A DNA stretch of 64,000 nucleotides from Paracoccus sanguinis (lineage in GTDB: Bacteria; Pseudomonadota; Alphaproteobacteria; Rhodobacterales; Rhodobacteraceae). The position numbers and the translations under genes are program-made. Each line of letters begins with the position of its first letter. Position 1 is the first letter of the stretch. Below, one piece after another: positions 17,464 to 26,660 of the stretch. Where the stretch lies: assembly GCF_900106665.1 (NCBI RefSeq), contig NZ_FNNA01000001.1:868001-932000 (forward strand), read 5' to 3'. Under the pieces are notes generated by a model. That model was given only the letters and a program-made list of their open reading frames with translations. It was not told the DNA's origin and searched no databases.

Positions 17464-20142
17464 TCACTCCCCGAGCAACCGCCCCAGATAATCCCGCTCG
17501 GCCCGCGGCCGGGCCGGCTCGCCGGCGCGGCGGCGGATCTCGTCCTGCAGCTCGCGCGCCCGGCCCGCCTGCCGCTCGCCCTCGGCCAGCGCCTCGCCCG
17601 AGGCGATGTTGCCGCCCTGGCCGCTGCGGTCGCGGCCCAGCGGGTCGCGGCCGGGGCGGTCCGCGCGGCCCTCGCCCTCACCCTGCGCGCGGCCCGTCAT
17701 CCCGGCCTGACCGTCCTCGCCGGTGCCCTGGTCGCCCGGCTGGCCGCGCTCGCCGCCCTGCCGCGCGGCGAGGTCGCCAAGCGCCCGCATCCCCTCGCGC
17801 AGCGCCTCGATCGCCTCGGCCTGGCGGTCCATCGCGCCCGCCGGGTCGCCCTCGCGCAGCGCCTGCTCGGCGTCCTCCATCGCCCGGCCGGCGCGGTCGA
17901 TCTCGCGCCCCGCGGCCTCGCCCTCGGGGGTGCCGCGGCCCGGCATCAGCCCGCGCTGCCGCCCCAGCTCCTCGCGCAGGCCGCGCTGGCGGTCGGCGAG
18001 GCTGCCGCCCTCGGCCTCCCCCTCCCCCTCGGCTTCACCCGCACCCGGCTCGCCCGGCTGCGCCCCCTCGGGTCCGGCCCCGTCCGCCTCCTCGCCCGGC
18101 GCGCCGCCGCTTTCGGGGTCCATCCCCTGCCGCCCCAGGCCGAACGGGTCGCGCTGCGCCTCGCGCAGCGCCTCGTCGGCCAGATCCTGCTGCTCGCGCA
18201 GCGTCTCGGAGAGCCGCCGCTGCGCCCGGCTGCCCGGCGCGCCCTCGCCGCCCGCGCCGCCCTCGCGCATCTCGAGGTTCTCCATCATCCGGTTGAACTG
18301 CTCGAGCAGCTCGGCCGCCTCGGACATCCGCCCCTCGTTCATCAGCCGCTGGATCTCGTCCATCATCTGCTGGATCTGGTCGCCGGTGATCTCCTGCACC
18401 GGGCGTTCCGAGCGGTCGAAGCGCGCCGCCGGGTCCTCGCCCTGCTGCGCGAGCATCTCGGTATAGGCGTCGGTCGCGGCCTTCAGCTCGTCCATCAGCC
18501 GGGCGATCTCGTCGGGGCTGGCGCCCTGGCGGATGGCCTGGGACAGCCGCTCCTGCGCCTGCCGCATCCGCGCCAGCGCGTCCGACAGCCCCCCGTCCTC
18601 GATCGCCACCGCGGCCGTCCACAGCCCCTCGGCCACCGCGTCGCGGGCCTCGGGCGTCAGCGGCCCGGCCTCGAGCGCCTGCACCGCGGCGACGATGGCG
18701 CGGGCGGCGTCGTCGGGCACCGCGCGGTCGGGGCGCCAGACCATCGCCCGGATCAGCCGGGCGCTGCGGGCGGCGTTGTCGCGCGACCACATCAGGTCGC
18801 GGCGCACCTCGGCCAGCCCCGCGGCCAGCGGGTCGAAGAACCGCCGCCCCGGCAGCACCATCGCCACCGGCGGGGTGGCCCCGGTCTGGCCGATCCCGTC
18901 CTGCACCTCGAGCGTGATCCGCACCGGCAGGTTGGCCCATGGGTGCCGCGCCAGATCGGCGCCGAGCGTCCCCTGCACCTGCCGCCGCGCCCCCGCCGCG
19001 GGCAGCGGCAGCGGCAGGCTCAGCGCCTCGCGCGGCTCGGGGTCGGGCCTCAGGCCGAAGCGCCGGTCCACCGCCTGAAGGTCGAGCGCGATCCGCGCCG
19101 TGCCGGCCGCCACGCCGTTGTCGTCGCGGGCGCTGAACCCCTGCGCGAGCCGCCCGTCCGCGCGCCGTGTGGCGAGCGCCGCGAGGCTCACCTCGGGCGC
19201 CGCATCCGGCGTCACCGTCAGGGCGAAGCGCCGGTCGCCGACGCTCACCGTCCCGTCGCGCCGCGCGGTGACGCGCTCAAGCCGCACCGCCTCGGGCGCG
19301 CCCGCCGCGCCCGCCGGCTCGGCCAGCGGCTCACCCACGTCCTGCGCCACGGCGAGCCCGTCGCCATAGAGGCGGAAGCTCAGCACCGTGCCCTCGGGCA
19401 CCACCAGCCCGTCCGCCTCGAGCGCGTTGAGATAGATCGTCGGCCGCCGCGTATAGGCCGGCGGCTCGGCCCAGCCCTCCCACGCCGGCCCGGCGGAGGC
19501 GCCCGGATCGGGCGCGTCCCGCAGCGGCCGCCAGCCCGAGGCCATCGCCGAGAGCCCCTGCCCCGCCGGGGCAAGGCCGCCGAAGACCAGCGCCATGACC
19601 AGCGCGGTCAGCGCCATCAGCCGCAGCCCGTAGGGATCGCGCCGCACCAGCCCCGCGTCGGGGACGACCGGGCGCGCCGCGGCGGCGGCGGCCCAGGCGC
19701 GGTCGAGATGCGCCTCCCACAGCGCCGCGGCCTCGGGGCCGCCCAGCGCCATGCGGTCGCCCAGCGCGCTGAGCGGCCGCCCGGCCAGCCGCCGGTCCAC
19801 CCGCGCCAGCGCCTCGGCGCGGCGCGGGGCGCGGAACCGCAGCCACCCGGCCAGCGCCGTCGCCGCGAAGATCAGCGCCCAGAACCCGCCCAGCGCCGCC
19901 AGCGCCCAGCCCGGCACGCCCGCCGCATCGAGCCCCGCCACGACCCCCAGCGCCAGCGCCGCGACCAGCCCGGCCGCCAGCGCCGCGGGCGCCCAGAAGC
20001 TCGCCGCCAGCGCCTCCCACCACAGGCCCGCGCGGGTCAGCGCCACCGCCCGCCGCGCCGCCCGCGGCAGCGCCGGCTCAACGCCCGTCCCGCCGCCCGC
20101 CGGCGGCGCGTCCCGCCCGGCCTCGGACGGGAGGGCGCTCAC
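17464..20142 (-). CDS. TIGR02302 family (DUF4175-type) membrane protein
   Basis: 892 residues, a conserved alphaproteobacterial family of unknown function. The N-terminal quarter has two or three membrane helices (AALAAGLVAALALGVVAGL; ALAALGGFWALIFAATALA; LRLMALTALVMALVFGGLA). A beta-rich periplasmic part follows, then an extended helical and low-complexity half rich in Glu, Gln, Gly and Arg (about residues 560-890). That half contains ITGDQIQQMMDEIQRLMNEG, RMMENLEMREG and long stretches of acidic and Gly repeats. The start is a GTG overlapping the lysA stop as GTGA, so it is translated with lysA. Its 3' end has been partly duplicated just downstream. Confidence 0.9.
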   Translation of the reverse strand: MSALPSEAGRDAPPAGGGTGVEPALPRAARRAVALTRAGLWWEALAASFWAPAALAAGLVAALALGVVAGLDAAGVPGWALAALGGFWALIFAATALAGWLRFRAPRRAEALARVDRRLAGRPLSALGDRMALGGPEAAALWEAHLDRAWAAAAAARPVVPDAGLVRRDPYGLRLMALTALVMALVFGGLAPAGQGLSAMASGWRPLRDAPDPGASAGPAWEGWAEPPAYTRRPTIYLNALEADGLVVPEGTVLSFRLYGDGLAVAQDVGEPLAEPAGAAGAPEAVRLERVTARRDGTVSVGDRRFALTVTPDAAPEVSLAALATRRADGRLAQGFSARDDNGVAAGTARIALDLQAVDRRFGLRPDPEPREALSLPLPLPAAGARRQVQGTLGADLARHPWANLPVRITLEVQDGIGQTGATPPVAMVLPGRRFFDPLAAGLAEVRRDLMWSRDNAARSARLIRAMVWRPDRAVPDDAARAIVAAVQALEAGPLTPEARDAVAEGLWTAAVAIEDGGLSDALARMRQAQERLSQAIRQGASPDEIARLMDELKAATDAYTEMLAQQGEDPAARFDRSERPVQEITGDQIQQMMDEIQRLMNEGRMSEAAELLEQFNRMMENLEMREGGAGGEGAPGSRAQRRLSETLREQQDLADEALREAQRDPFGLGRQGMDPESGGAPGEEADGAGPEGAQPGEPGAGEAEGEGEAEGGSLADRQRGLREELGRQRGLMPGRGTPEGEAAGREIDRAGRAMEDAEQALREGDPAGAMDRQAEAIEALREGMRALGDLAARQGGERGQPGDQGTGEDGQAGMTGRAQGEGEGRADRPGRDPLGRDRSGQGGNIASGEALAEGERQAGRARELQDEIRRRAGEPARPRAERDYLGRLLGE

Positions 20143-21404
20143 AGCCAGTCCGGGATGCGGTCGCGGCCCAGCATCTCCTCGATCGTCGGGCGCGCCCGGA
20201 TCACCGCGTAGCGGTCGCCCGAGACCAGCACCTCGGGCACCAGCGGGCGCGAGTTGTACTCGGACGCCATCACCGCCCCGTAGGCCCCGGCCGAGCGGAA
20301 CGCGACCAGCTCTCCGGCCTCCAGCCCCGGCAGCTCGACCCCGCGGGCGAAGGTGTCGCCGCTCTCGCAGACCGGCCCGACCACGTCGACCGGCGCCACC
20401 GCCGCCCCCGGCGGCCGCTCGGCCACCGGCACGATGTCGTGGTGGGCGTCATACATCGCCGGCCGGATCAGGTCGTTCATCGCCGCGTCGAGGATCAGGA
20501 AATCCCGCCCCTCGCCGCGCTTGAGAAAGATCACCGAGGCCAGCAGCACGCCCGCGTTGCCGACGATGTTGCGCCCCGGCTCGATCTCGATCTCGCAGTC
20601 CAGATCGCCCACCGTCTCGCGGATCACCTGCCCGTATTCCAGCGGCAGCGGCGGCGCCTCGTTGCCACGCCGGTAGGGGATGCCCAAGCCGCCCCCCATG
20701 TCGAGGCGCGAGATCGCATGCCCGTCCGCCCGCAGCACGCGGCAGAGGTCGGCCATCTTGCCATAGGCCTGCCGGTAGGGCGCGAGGTCGGTCAGCTGGC
20801 TGCCGATGTGCATGTCGATGCCGACCACCCGCAGCCCCGGCAGGCGGGCGGCCTGGGCATAGACCTCGCGCGCCCGGGCAATCGGGATGCCGAACTTGTT
20901 CTCGGACTTGCCGGTGGCGATCTTGGCGTGGGTCCTGGCGTCCACGTCGGGGTTCACCCGCACCGCGATCGGCACCTCGGCGCCCATTGCGGCGGCGACC
21001 TCGGACAGCACCGCAAGCTCGGGCTCGCTCTCGACATTGAACTGGCGGATGCCGCCGGCGATGGCGCGGGCCATCTCGTCGCGGGTCTTGCCGACGCCCG
21101 AGAACACGATCCGCTCGCCCGGCACGCCCGCCGCCACGGCGCGCGCATATTCGCCGCCCGACACCACGTCCATGCCCGCGCCGAGGCCGCCCAGCAGCCG
21201 CAGCACCGCGAGGTTCGAGTTCGCCTTGACCGCGTAGCAGACGAGATGCGGCGTCCAGGCCAGCGCCTCGCGGAAGAGGTTGAAATGCCGGGTCAGCGTG
21301 GCGGCGGAATAGACATAGACCGGGGTGCCGACCTCGGCCGCGATCCGCGCCAGCGGCACCTCTTCGGCGTTCAGCGCCCCGTCCCGGTAGGTGAAGTGAT
21401 CCAT
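20139..21404 (-). CDS. lysA: diaminopimelate decarboxylase LysA
   Basis: 421 residues. This PLP enzyme converts meso-diaminopimelate to lysine, the last step of lysine synthesis. The PLP lysine is in CYAVKANSNL, the barrel shows GMDVVSGGEYARA, RVNPDVDARTHAKI and HIGSQLTDLAPY, and the C-terminal domain carries the second-subunit active-site motif VVGPVCESGDTFARG and SAGAYGAVMASEYNSRPL. The ATG at 21404 gives MDHFTYRDGALNAEEVPLAR, the usual N-terminus. Longer frames add only low-complexity sequence. It is coupled downstream to the TIGR02302 gene. Confidence 0.97.
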   Translation of the reverse strand: MDHFTYRDGALNAEEVPLARIAAEVGTPVYVYSAATLTRHFNLFREALAWTPHLVCYAVKANSNLAVLRLLGGLGAGMDVVSGGEYARAVAAGVPGERIVFSGVGKTRDEMARAIAGGIRQFNVESEPELAVLSEVAAAMGAEVPIAVRVNPDVDARTHAKIATGKSENKFGIPIARAREVYAQAARLPGLRVVGIDMHIGSQLTDLAPYRQAYGKMADLCRVLRADGHAISRLDMGGGLGIPYRRGNEAPPLPLEYGQVIRETVGDLDCEIEIEPGRNIVGNAGVLLASVIFLKRGEGRDFLILDAAMNDLIRPAMYDAHHDIVPVAERPPGAAVAPVDVVGPVCESGDTFARGVELPGLEAGELVAFRSAGAYGAVMASEYNSRPLVPEVLVSGDRYAVIRARPTIEEMLGRDRIPDWL

Positions 21405-21582
21405 GCCGCCCCTGATCGCCCGTGCCCGACCGCGGCCCCGCGCGCCCCGAGGGACGCCAGCACCGCGAGCATCCGGTATAGCGCGCCCCGCGGGGGCGTT
21501 GAAGGCCGCGCGCGTTGGTGCGGGGGTCCAGCGAAGGGCCGGCGCCGGGAGGGTGCGTCCGGTTGCACGACCGTCCCGCAAC

Positions 21583-21798
21583 GGTGCGTGTGAACACGCA
21601 CCCTACGACCCTCGCCCCTTCCCACGGTCGCCCGACCGTACGTCAATGGTGCGTGTGAACACGCACCCTACGCGACGCCTCCCGGCGTAGGGTGCGTGCT
21701 CCGCACGCACCAACCCCACGTCCCCCTCGGCGTACCGTGCGTGCTCCGCACGCACCAATCCCGCCCTCGCCGTAGGGTGCGTGCTCCGCACGCACCAA
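21583..21798. repeat. cluster of five REP-like palindromes, two in one orientation and three in the other
   Basis: Five copies of a ~24-28 bp palindrome with stem gtgcgtg/cacgcac. Copies at 21583-21606 and 21648-21671 read ggtgcgtgtgaacacgcacc followed by ctac. Copies at 21686-21713, 21731-21758 and 21771-21798 read gtgcgtgctccgcacgcacc preceded by a cgta flank and are the reverse complement of the first two. Start-to-start spacings are 65, 45 and 40 bp. The motif resembles the widespread gtagggtgcg...cgcacc REP families mobilised by RAYT transposases, but no such transposase is in the window. Peptides read through it (RAEHAPYAE-like) are artefacts. Confidence 0.85.
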
Positions 21799-21860
21799 CC
21801 CACAACGCCAATGCGCAAGACCCCACCGCCCCCCCGACGCCGGCGCCCGGCCCCAACCAC

Positions 21861-22085
21861 TCAGCGGATCGCAATCCCCTCGAGGTCCGAGCGCGACAGC
21901 GACACCGGCGGGTGCGGGCGGTTCGGGTTGTAGACGTAGGTGCCCTTCTGGATCATCACGGCCGTCTCGGGCCCGTCCACCGTCGTGCGCCGGGTCTCGC
22001 CGCCGCAGGCGGCCAGCGCCAGCACCGCGACCAGTCCCATGCCGATGCCGGTGCCCCGGCCGCCCCATGCGTTCAAGCTGCTCAA
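21861..22085 (-). CDS. small predicted lipoprotein
   Basis: Up to 74 residues, with the lipobox ALAACGG after a short hydrophobic stretch (MGLVAVLALAAC). The mature part of about 48 residues has QKGTYVYNPNRPHPPVSLSR. The longest frame starts with TTG at 22085. The ATG at 22040 gives 59 residues with a short signal lacking a basic n-region, so the start is unsettled. A small lipoprotein between argH and lysA is common in Rhodobacterales. Function unknown. Confidence 0.65.
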   Translation of the reverse strand: MSSLNAWGGRGTGIGMGLVAVLALAACGGETRRTTVDGPETAVMIQKGTYVYNPNRPHPPVSLSRSDLEGIAIR

Positions 22086-22188
22086 TTCCTGTCCCCTTGT
22101 CCTGCCTGTTCGCCCTGCCTCGCCGGGCTCTCATCCGGCCGGGTCGTGGCCCGGCCTGCCCTGCCCGCGGTTCGCCGCGGTGCCGGGA

Positions 22189-22350
22189 TCAGTTGTAGCG
22201 CATCCCCACATAGGCGTCGCCGGTCACGCGGACGCCCGGCTGCACCGTCACCTGCGTCGCGGTGGTCGCCGCCGGCGCCACCGGCGCCCCGTCCACCCCG
22301 CACCCCGCCAGCGCGGCCAGCGCCGCCAGCCCGAACCATGCGCGAATCAT
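22189..22350 (-). CDS. very small predicted lipoprotein downstream of argH
   Basis: 53 residues. The signal peptide [17 protein letters not shown] ends in a clean lipobox, and the mature part is only about 37 residues (ending [11 protein letters not shown]). Its ATG overlaps the argH stop (ATGA), and GGAGGGG sits upstream inside argH, so it is translated with argH. No domain is recognised. Small outer-membrane lipoproteins of this kind are often structural or unknown. Confidence 0.7.
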   Translation of the reverse strand: MIRAWFGLAALAALAGCGVDGAPVAPAATTATQVTVQPGVRVTGDAYVGMRYN

Positions 22351-23774
22351 TCCCACCCCTCCATCACGCCCTTCCACCGGGCGATCTGCGCCCGCACCTG
22401 ATCCGGCGCGGTTCCGCCATATGATTGCCGCGAGGCGACCGAGTTGTGAACGCCCAAAACCTCATACACCTGCTGCGTTATCGCAGAATTGACCGCCTGC
22501 ATCTCGACCAGCGTCAGGTCGGGCAGATCGAGGCCCCGCTTCTCGGCCGCGGCGACCAGCGCCCCCGTCGCGTGATGGGCGTCGCGGAACGGCAGCCCCG
22601 CCTCGCGCACCAGCCAGTCGGCAAGGTCGGTGGCGGTGGAAAACCCGCTCGAGGCCGCCGCCTCCAGCCGGTCGCGGTTCACCGTCAGGTCGGACATCAT
22701 CCCGGTCGTCGCGGCCAGCGCCAGCATCAGCGTGTCGGCGGCGTCGAAGACCTGTTCCTTGTCCTCCTGCATGTCCTTGGAATAGGCGAGCGGCAGGCCC
22801 TTCATCACCGTGAAGAGCGCGACCGCCGCGCCGAGGATGCGGCCGATCTTGGCCCGGATCAGCTCGGCCGCGTCGGGATTGCGCTTCTGCGGCATGATGC
22901 TCGACCCGGTGGACCAGCGGTCGGACATGGCGACGAAGCGGAACTGGGCCGAGGACCAGATCACCAGCTCTTCGGCCAGCCGGCTCAGATGGGTGGCACA
23001 GATCGCCGCCGCACTCAGGAACTCGAGCGCGAAGTCGCGGTCGCTCACCGCGTCGAGGCTGTTGGCGCTCGGCCGGTCGAACCCCAGCGCTTGCGCCGTC
23101 GCGTGGCGGTCGATCGGGAACCCCGTACCCGCCAGCGCCGCCGCGCCCAGCGGGCACTCGTTCATCCGCGCCCGGGCGTCGGTGAAGCGGCCGATGTCGC
23201 GGCCCAGCATCTCGACATAGGCCATCATGTGGTGGCCCCATGTCACCGGCTGCGCGGTCTGCAGATGGGTGAAGCCCGGCATCACCCAGTCGGCCCCCGC
23301 CTCGGCCTGCGCCACCAGCGCGCGGATCAGCGCCCTGAGCCCGCCCACCGCGGCGTCGCACTGGTCGCGCACCCACAGCCGGAAATCCGTCGCCACCTGG
23401 TCGTTGCGGCTGCGCGCCGTGTGCAGCCGCCCCGCCGGCTCGCCGATCAGCGCCTTCAGCCGCGCCTCGACGTTCATGTGAATGTCCTCGAGCGCGGTGG
23501 AAAAGACGAAGTCCCCGCCCTCGATCTCTGACAAGACGGTGAGCAGCCCTTCCCGGATCGCCTCGGCATCGCTAGGGCTGATGATGCCCTGCGCGGCGAG
23601 CATCGCCGCGTGGGCCCGGCTGCCCCGGATGTCCTGGGCGCTCATCCGCCGGTCGTACCCGATCGAGGCGTTGATCGCCTCCATGATCGCGTCCGGCCCG
23701 GCGGCGAAGCGCCCGCCCCACATGGTGTTGGCGGAGCGTTCCGCGTCACGGTCGGGGGTCTGGGGGTCGGTCAT
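22347..23774 (-). CDS. argH: argininosuccinate lyase ArgH
   Basis: 475 residues. It splits argininosuccinate into arginine and fumarate, the last step of arginine synthesis. It belongs to the fumarase/aspartase superfamily: [44 protein letters not shown] and the signature [12 protein letters not shown] are all present. The ATG at 23774 has AGGA seven bases upstream. The GTG one codon earlier is too close to it. Only 30 bp separate it from the divergent tlpA-like gene, so the promoters of both must lie inside the neighbouring coding sequences or overlap. Confidence 0.97.
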   Translation of the reverse strand: MTDPQTPDRDAERSANTMWGGRFAAGPDAIMEAINASIGYDRRMSAQDIRGSRAHAAMLAAQGIISPSDAEAIREGLLTVLSEIEGGDFVFSTALEDIHMNVEARLKALIGEPAGRLHTARSRNDQVATDFRLWVRDQCDAAVGGLRALIRALVAQAEAGADWVMPGFTHLQTAQPVTWGHHMMAYVEMLGRDIGRFTDARARMNECPLGAAALAGTGFPIDRHATAQALGFDRPSANSLDAVSDRDFALEFLSAAAICATHLSRLAEELVIWSSAQFRFVAMSDRWSTGSSIMPQKRNPDAAELIRAKIGRILGAAVALFTVMKGLPLAYSKDMQEDKEQVFDAADTLMLALAATTGMMSDLTVNRDRLEAAASSGFSTATDLADWLVREAGLPFRDAHHATGALVAAAEKRGLDLPDLTLVEMQAVNSAITQQVYEVLGVHNSVASRQSYGGTAPDQVRAQIARWKGVMEGWE

Positions 23775-23804
23775 CACGCGGTCCTGTCTGTCGGGGGAAA
23801 GCTC

Positions 23805-24350
23805 ATGCTGCGGTCACTCGCCCTTTATACGTCGCTGCTTTTGGCTGCAAACGCCGCCGCCGGAGGGGCGGTGGACTGGCAGGCCGCCCGCGACGCGGGC
23901 CTGCCGAAGCTGGTCGAATCGACCCCGGCGCCGGCGCCCGAGACCACCTTCACCGATCTGACCGGCGGGACGCACACGCTCGCCGACTGGAAGGGCAAGG
24001 TGGTGCTGCTCAACTTCTGGGCCACCTGGTGCGCCCCCTGCCGCGAGGAGATGCCGGCCCTCGACGCGCTGCAGAAGGCCCGCGGCGGCGACCGCTTCGC
24101 CGTGCTGACCGTCGCCTCGGGCCGCAACACCGAGGCCGCGATCACCCGCTTCTTCGCCGAGGCCGGGGTGAGCGCGCTGCCGACGCTGACCGACCCGCAG
24201 ATGGCGCTGGCGCGCAGCATGGGGGTGCTGGCGATGCCGGTCACGGTGCTGATCGACGCCGAGGGGCGCGAGGTGGCGCGGATGACCGGCGACGCCGACT
24301 GGTCCTCGCCCGCCGCGCTGGCGCTGATCGACGCGATGCTGGCCGAGTAG
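23805..24350 (+). CDS. TlpA-like periplasmic thioredoxin
   Basis: 181 residues with an N-terminal signal ([20 protein letters not shown]). The thioredoxin fold carries the redox motif [16 protein letters not shown] (Cys76, Cys79) and the cis-proline region [14 protein letters not shown]. TlpA/ResA-type proteins reduce disulfides outside the cytoplasm, often for cytochrome c or oxidase assembly. It appears monocistronic, divergent from argH and convergent with tag, with an 11-bp tandem repeat array in the space after it. Confidence 0.9.
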   Translation: MLRSLALYTSLLLAANAAAGGAVDWQAARDAGLPKLVESTPAPAPETTFTDLTGGTHTLADWKGKVVLLNFWATWCAPCREEMPALDALQKARGGDRFAVLTVASGRNTEAAITRFFAEAGVSALPTLTDPQMALARSMGVLAMPVTVLIDAEGREVARMTGDADWSSPAALALIDAMLAE

Positions 24351-24411
24351 CCTTGGACGGAGGTCCGAGATGGGGGGCTGGGCCAAGCCCTGCGCCGGCT
24401 ACATGGCGTTC

Positions 24412-24477
24412 GCATGAACTGTGCATGAACATCGCATGAACGGTGCAGGAACGCTGCATCACCTGTGCATGGCGGTT
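24412..24477. repeat. 11-bp tandem repeat, six units
   Basis: Six consecutive 11-bp units start at 24412, 24423, 24434, 24445, 24456 and 24467. The first three begin gcatgaac (gcatgaactgt, gcatgaacatc, gcatgaacggt), and the last three drift (gcaggaacgct, gcatcacctgt, gcatggcggtt). Every unit begins gca. The period equals about one helical turn. The array lies between the convergent tlpA-like and tag genes, and its last two units overlap the 3' end of tag. Confidence 0.8.
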
Positions 24478-25052
24478 TTCCCAAGCGCGGCCACCTGTTG
24501 ATGCCGGTGGCAGGTCACGAGGTGGTCGTTGACCATCCCCGTCGCCTGCATGAACGCATATGAGATGACCGGCCCGCAGAACCGGAATCCCTCGGCCTTC
24601 AGCGCCTTCGCCATCGCCCGCGATTCCGCCGTCTCGGTCGGCACCTCGGCCGGGCTGCGCCAGGTATTCCGGATCGGCTGCCCGTCCACGAATCCCCACA
24701 GAAACCCCGCGAACCCGCCGGATCTTTCCTCCAATTCGAGGTATTTTCGCGCCCCCGCGACGGTCGCCTCGATCTTGCCGCGGTGCCGCACGATGCCCGG
24801 ATCGGCCAGCGCCCGCGCCACCTCGGCCTCGCCCCAGCTTGCCACCCGCGCGGGGTCGAAGCCGTCGAAGGCCGCGCGGAAATTGTCGCGCTTTTTCAGG
24901 ATGGTGATCCAGCTCAGCCCGGCCTGGAACCCGTCCAGCACCAGCTTCTCCCACAGCGCCCGCGGGTCGGTCTCGGGCACCCCCCACTCGTCGTCGTGAT
25001 AGGCCTGATACAGCGGATCGGTCCCGCACCAGGGGCAGCGTTCGGGTGTCAC
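24459..25052 (-). CDS. tag: DNA-3-methyladenine glycosylase I
   Basis: 197 residues. It removes 3-methyladenine from alkylated DNA to start base excision repair. The N-terminus MTPERCPWCGTDPLYQAYHD and EWGVPETDPRALWEKLVLDG are diagnostic, followed by QAGLSWITILKKRDNFRAAF. The zinc-binding set includes an N-terminal Cys and the C-terminal His/Cys of VTCHRH. The start is GTG. The gene is monocistronic, divergent from the EAL gene, and its 3' end runs into the 11-bp repeat. Confidence 0.93.
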   Translation of the reverse strand: MTPERCPWCGTDPLYQAYHDDEWGVPETDPRALWEKLVLDGFQAGLSWITILKKRDNFRAAFDGFDPARVASWGEAEVARALADPGIVRHRGKIEATVAGARKYLELEERSGGFAGFLWGFVDGQPIRNTWRSPAEVPTETAESRAMAKALKAEGFRFCGPVISYAFMQATGMVNDHLVTCHRHQQVAALGKTAMHR

Positions 25053-25146
25053 CGCGTTAACCCTCCGGCGAAAAGGCGGGCGAAGTTCACGGACTGTTAG
25101 CGCATCCTGTGTCTATTGACGACCAAGGCGATTCCAAGAGGCTGAC

Positions 25147-25980
25147 ATGACCCCCGACCCTGATCAGATCGTGCTGGACGGCACGTCCTCTCCGCTGGAT
25201 TTCGCCGCCGACCGGCAGTCGCGCCTGACGATGTCCACGGTCCGCGGCGCGGTCGAACGCGGCGATGCGGTGCTGGCCTTCCAGCCCATCGTGCCCTCGG
25301 ACCGGCCGACCCGCCCGGCCTTCTACGAGGGGCTGATCCGCATCATCGACGAGACCGGGCGCTTCGTCCCGCTGCGCGATTTCATGCCGCTGGCCGAGCT
25401 GAGCGAGCTGGGTCGCCGCATCGACTGCCTGTCGCTCTCGATCGGCCTGCGGTCACTCGCCGAACAGCCGGCGCTGCGGCTTTCGGTCAACATGTCAGCG
25501 CGATCCGTGGGTTACCCGGACTGGATGCGCACGCTCGAGCAAGGGCTGGCGCAGGATCACAGCGTCGCCGAGCGGCTGATCCTCGAGATCACCGAAAGCT
25601 CGGCCATGGGGCTCGCCGACGAGGTGCGGCCGTTCATGCAGGACCTGCAGTCCCGCGGCATCAGCTTTGCGCTGGACGATTTCGGCGCCGGCTACACCTC
25701 GTTCCGCTACCTGCGCGAGTTCGCCTTTGACCTGATCAAGATCGACGGCCAGTTCATCCGCCAGATCTCCGCCCAACGCGACAACCAGGTGCTGACCGAG
25801 GCGCTCATGTCCATCGCCCGGCATTTCGACATGTTCACCGTCGCCGAACAGGTCGAGACCGCCGACGACGCGGCCTTCCTCATCGACCTCGGGATCGACT
25901 GCCTGCAGGGGTTCTATTTCGGCGCGCCGACCATCTCGCCGCCGTGGCGCACCCCGCAGGCTGCCACCGCGCGGGGATAG
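25147..25980 (+). CDS. EAL-domain protein (predicted c-di-GMP phosphodiesterase)
   Basis: 277 residues with a stand-alone EAL domain and no visible sensor or membrane segment. The signature is FYEGLIRI (EGL in place of EAL, common in active members). Metal and catalytic positions are seen in SVNMSARS, ILEITESSA, FALDDFGAGYTSFRYL, IKIDGQFIR and VAEQVET (AEQVE where AEGVE is usual). Hydrolysis of c-di-GMP to pGpG is therefore likely but not certain. Upstream, a lone ttaa half site (25057) and a gattc CcrM site (25130-25134) hint at cell-cycle control. Confidence 0.88.
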   Translation: MTPDPDQIVLDGTSSPLDFAADRQSRLTMSTVRGAVERGDAVLAFQPIVPSDRPTRPAFYEGLIRIIDETGRFVPLRDFMPLAELSELGRRIDCLSLSIGLRSLAEQPALRLSVNMSARSVGYPDWMRTLEQGLAQDHSVAERLILEITESSAMGLADEVRPFMQDLQSRGISFALDDFGAGYTSFRYLREFAFDLIKIDGQFIRQISAQRDNQVLTEALMSIARHFDMFTVAEQVETADDAAFLIDLGIDCLQGFYFGAPTISPPWRTPQAATARG

Positions 25981-26660
25981 GAGTGGGGTGCCGGCGCGCT
26001 CAGCGCTGCCGCTGGGCGTGAGGCGCCACGGCGCGCGTAGCGCCATTGTCGCGGCGCAACGGGCGCACCGCCGCCTCGGCGCGCCCAGCTGGGCGCTGCC
26101 TCGATGCGCTTGGTACCACCGTCCGGGTACGACGAGCGCACCGCTCACTCGGCGCGCCCGGCACCACCGTTCGGCACGACCCGCGCACCGCGGCTGCGGC
26201 GCGACTAGCTGGGCGCTGCCTCGGGGGCCTGGCGCCACCGTTGCGGCGCAATGCGCACGCCGCCGCCTCGGAGAGACTAGCGGGCAGTTGCCTCGACGCG
26301 CCTCGCACGGCGGATCGGCACGACCAGCGCACGGCCGTTCGGCGCGTCTTACGGGCCTTTTCCTCGGCACTTTGGCACCGCCGTCTCGCTGCGACGAGCG
26401 CACCGCTCGCTTGGCGCGCCCGGCACCACCGTTCAGCACGAGCAGCGCACCGCGGCTGCGCGACTAACGGGCCGCTTCCGCGATGCGCTTGGCACAACCG
26501 ACTTGGCGCGACGCGTTCACCGCTCCCCGGCGCGCCCGGCATCACCGCCTCTTCGCGACGAGTTCACCGCTCCCCGGAGCGACCGGCACCACCGTCTCGG
26601 CGCGCGCGGCACCCCGTTTCGGCGCGCCCGGCACCCCGTTTCGGTGCGACTAGCGCACCG
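25981..26660. repeat. degenerate ~24-bp tandem repeat array, about 25 units
   Basis: The whole 670-bp space between the EAL gene and rpe consists of units of 22-27 bp (mostly 23-24). They alternate between forms beginning gcgcaccgc and forms beginning ggcaccaccg, each ending in cggcgcg plus ccc or acta/acga. Well-formed units run from about 26063, for example gcgcaccgctcactcggc (26143) and again gcgcaccgctcgcttggc (26397). The last unit includes the rpe stop codon. Several frames on both strands stay open because the units lack stops, but the peptides (repeats like RAERWCRARRASGALVA) have no start signal and no resemblance to a protein. I call it noncoding. Confidence 0.75.

Noticed and set aside
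21603..21874. Apparent repeat protein with RAEHAPYAE-type units
   Set aside because: It is a read-through of REP palindromes. DNA palindromes explain the repetition, and copies occur in both orientations.
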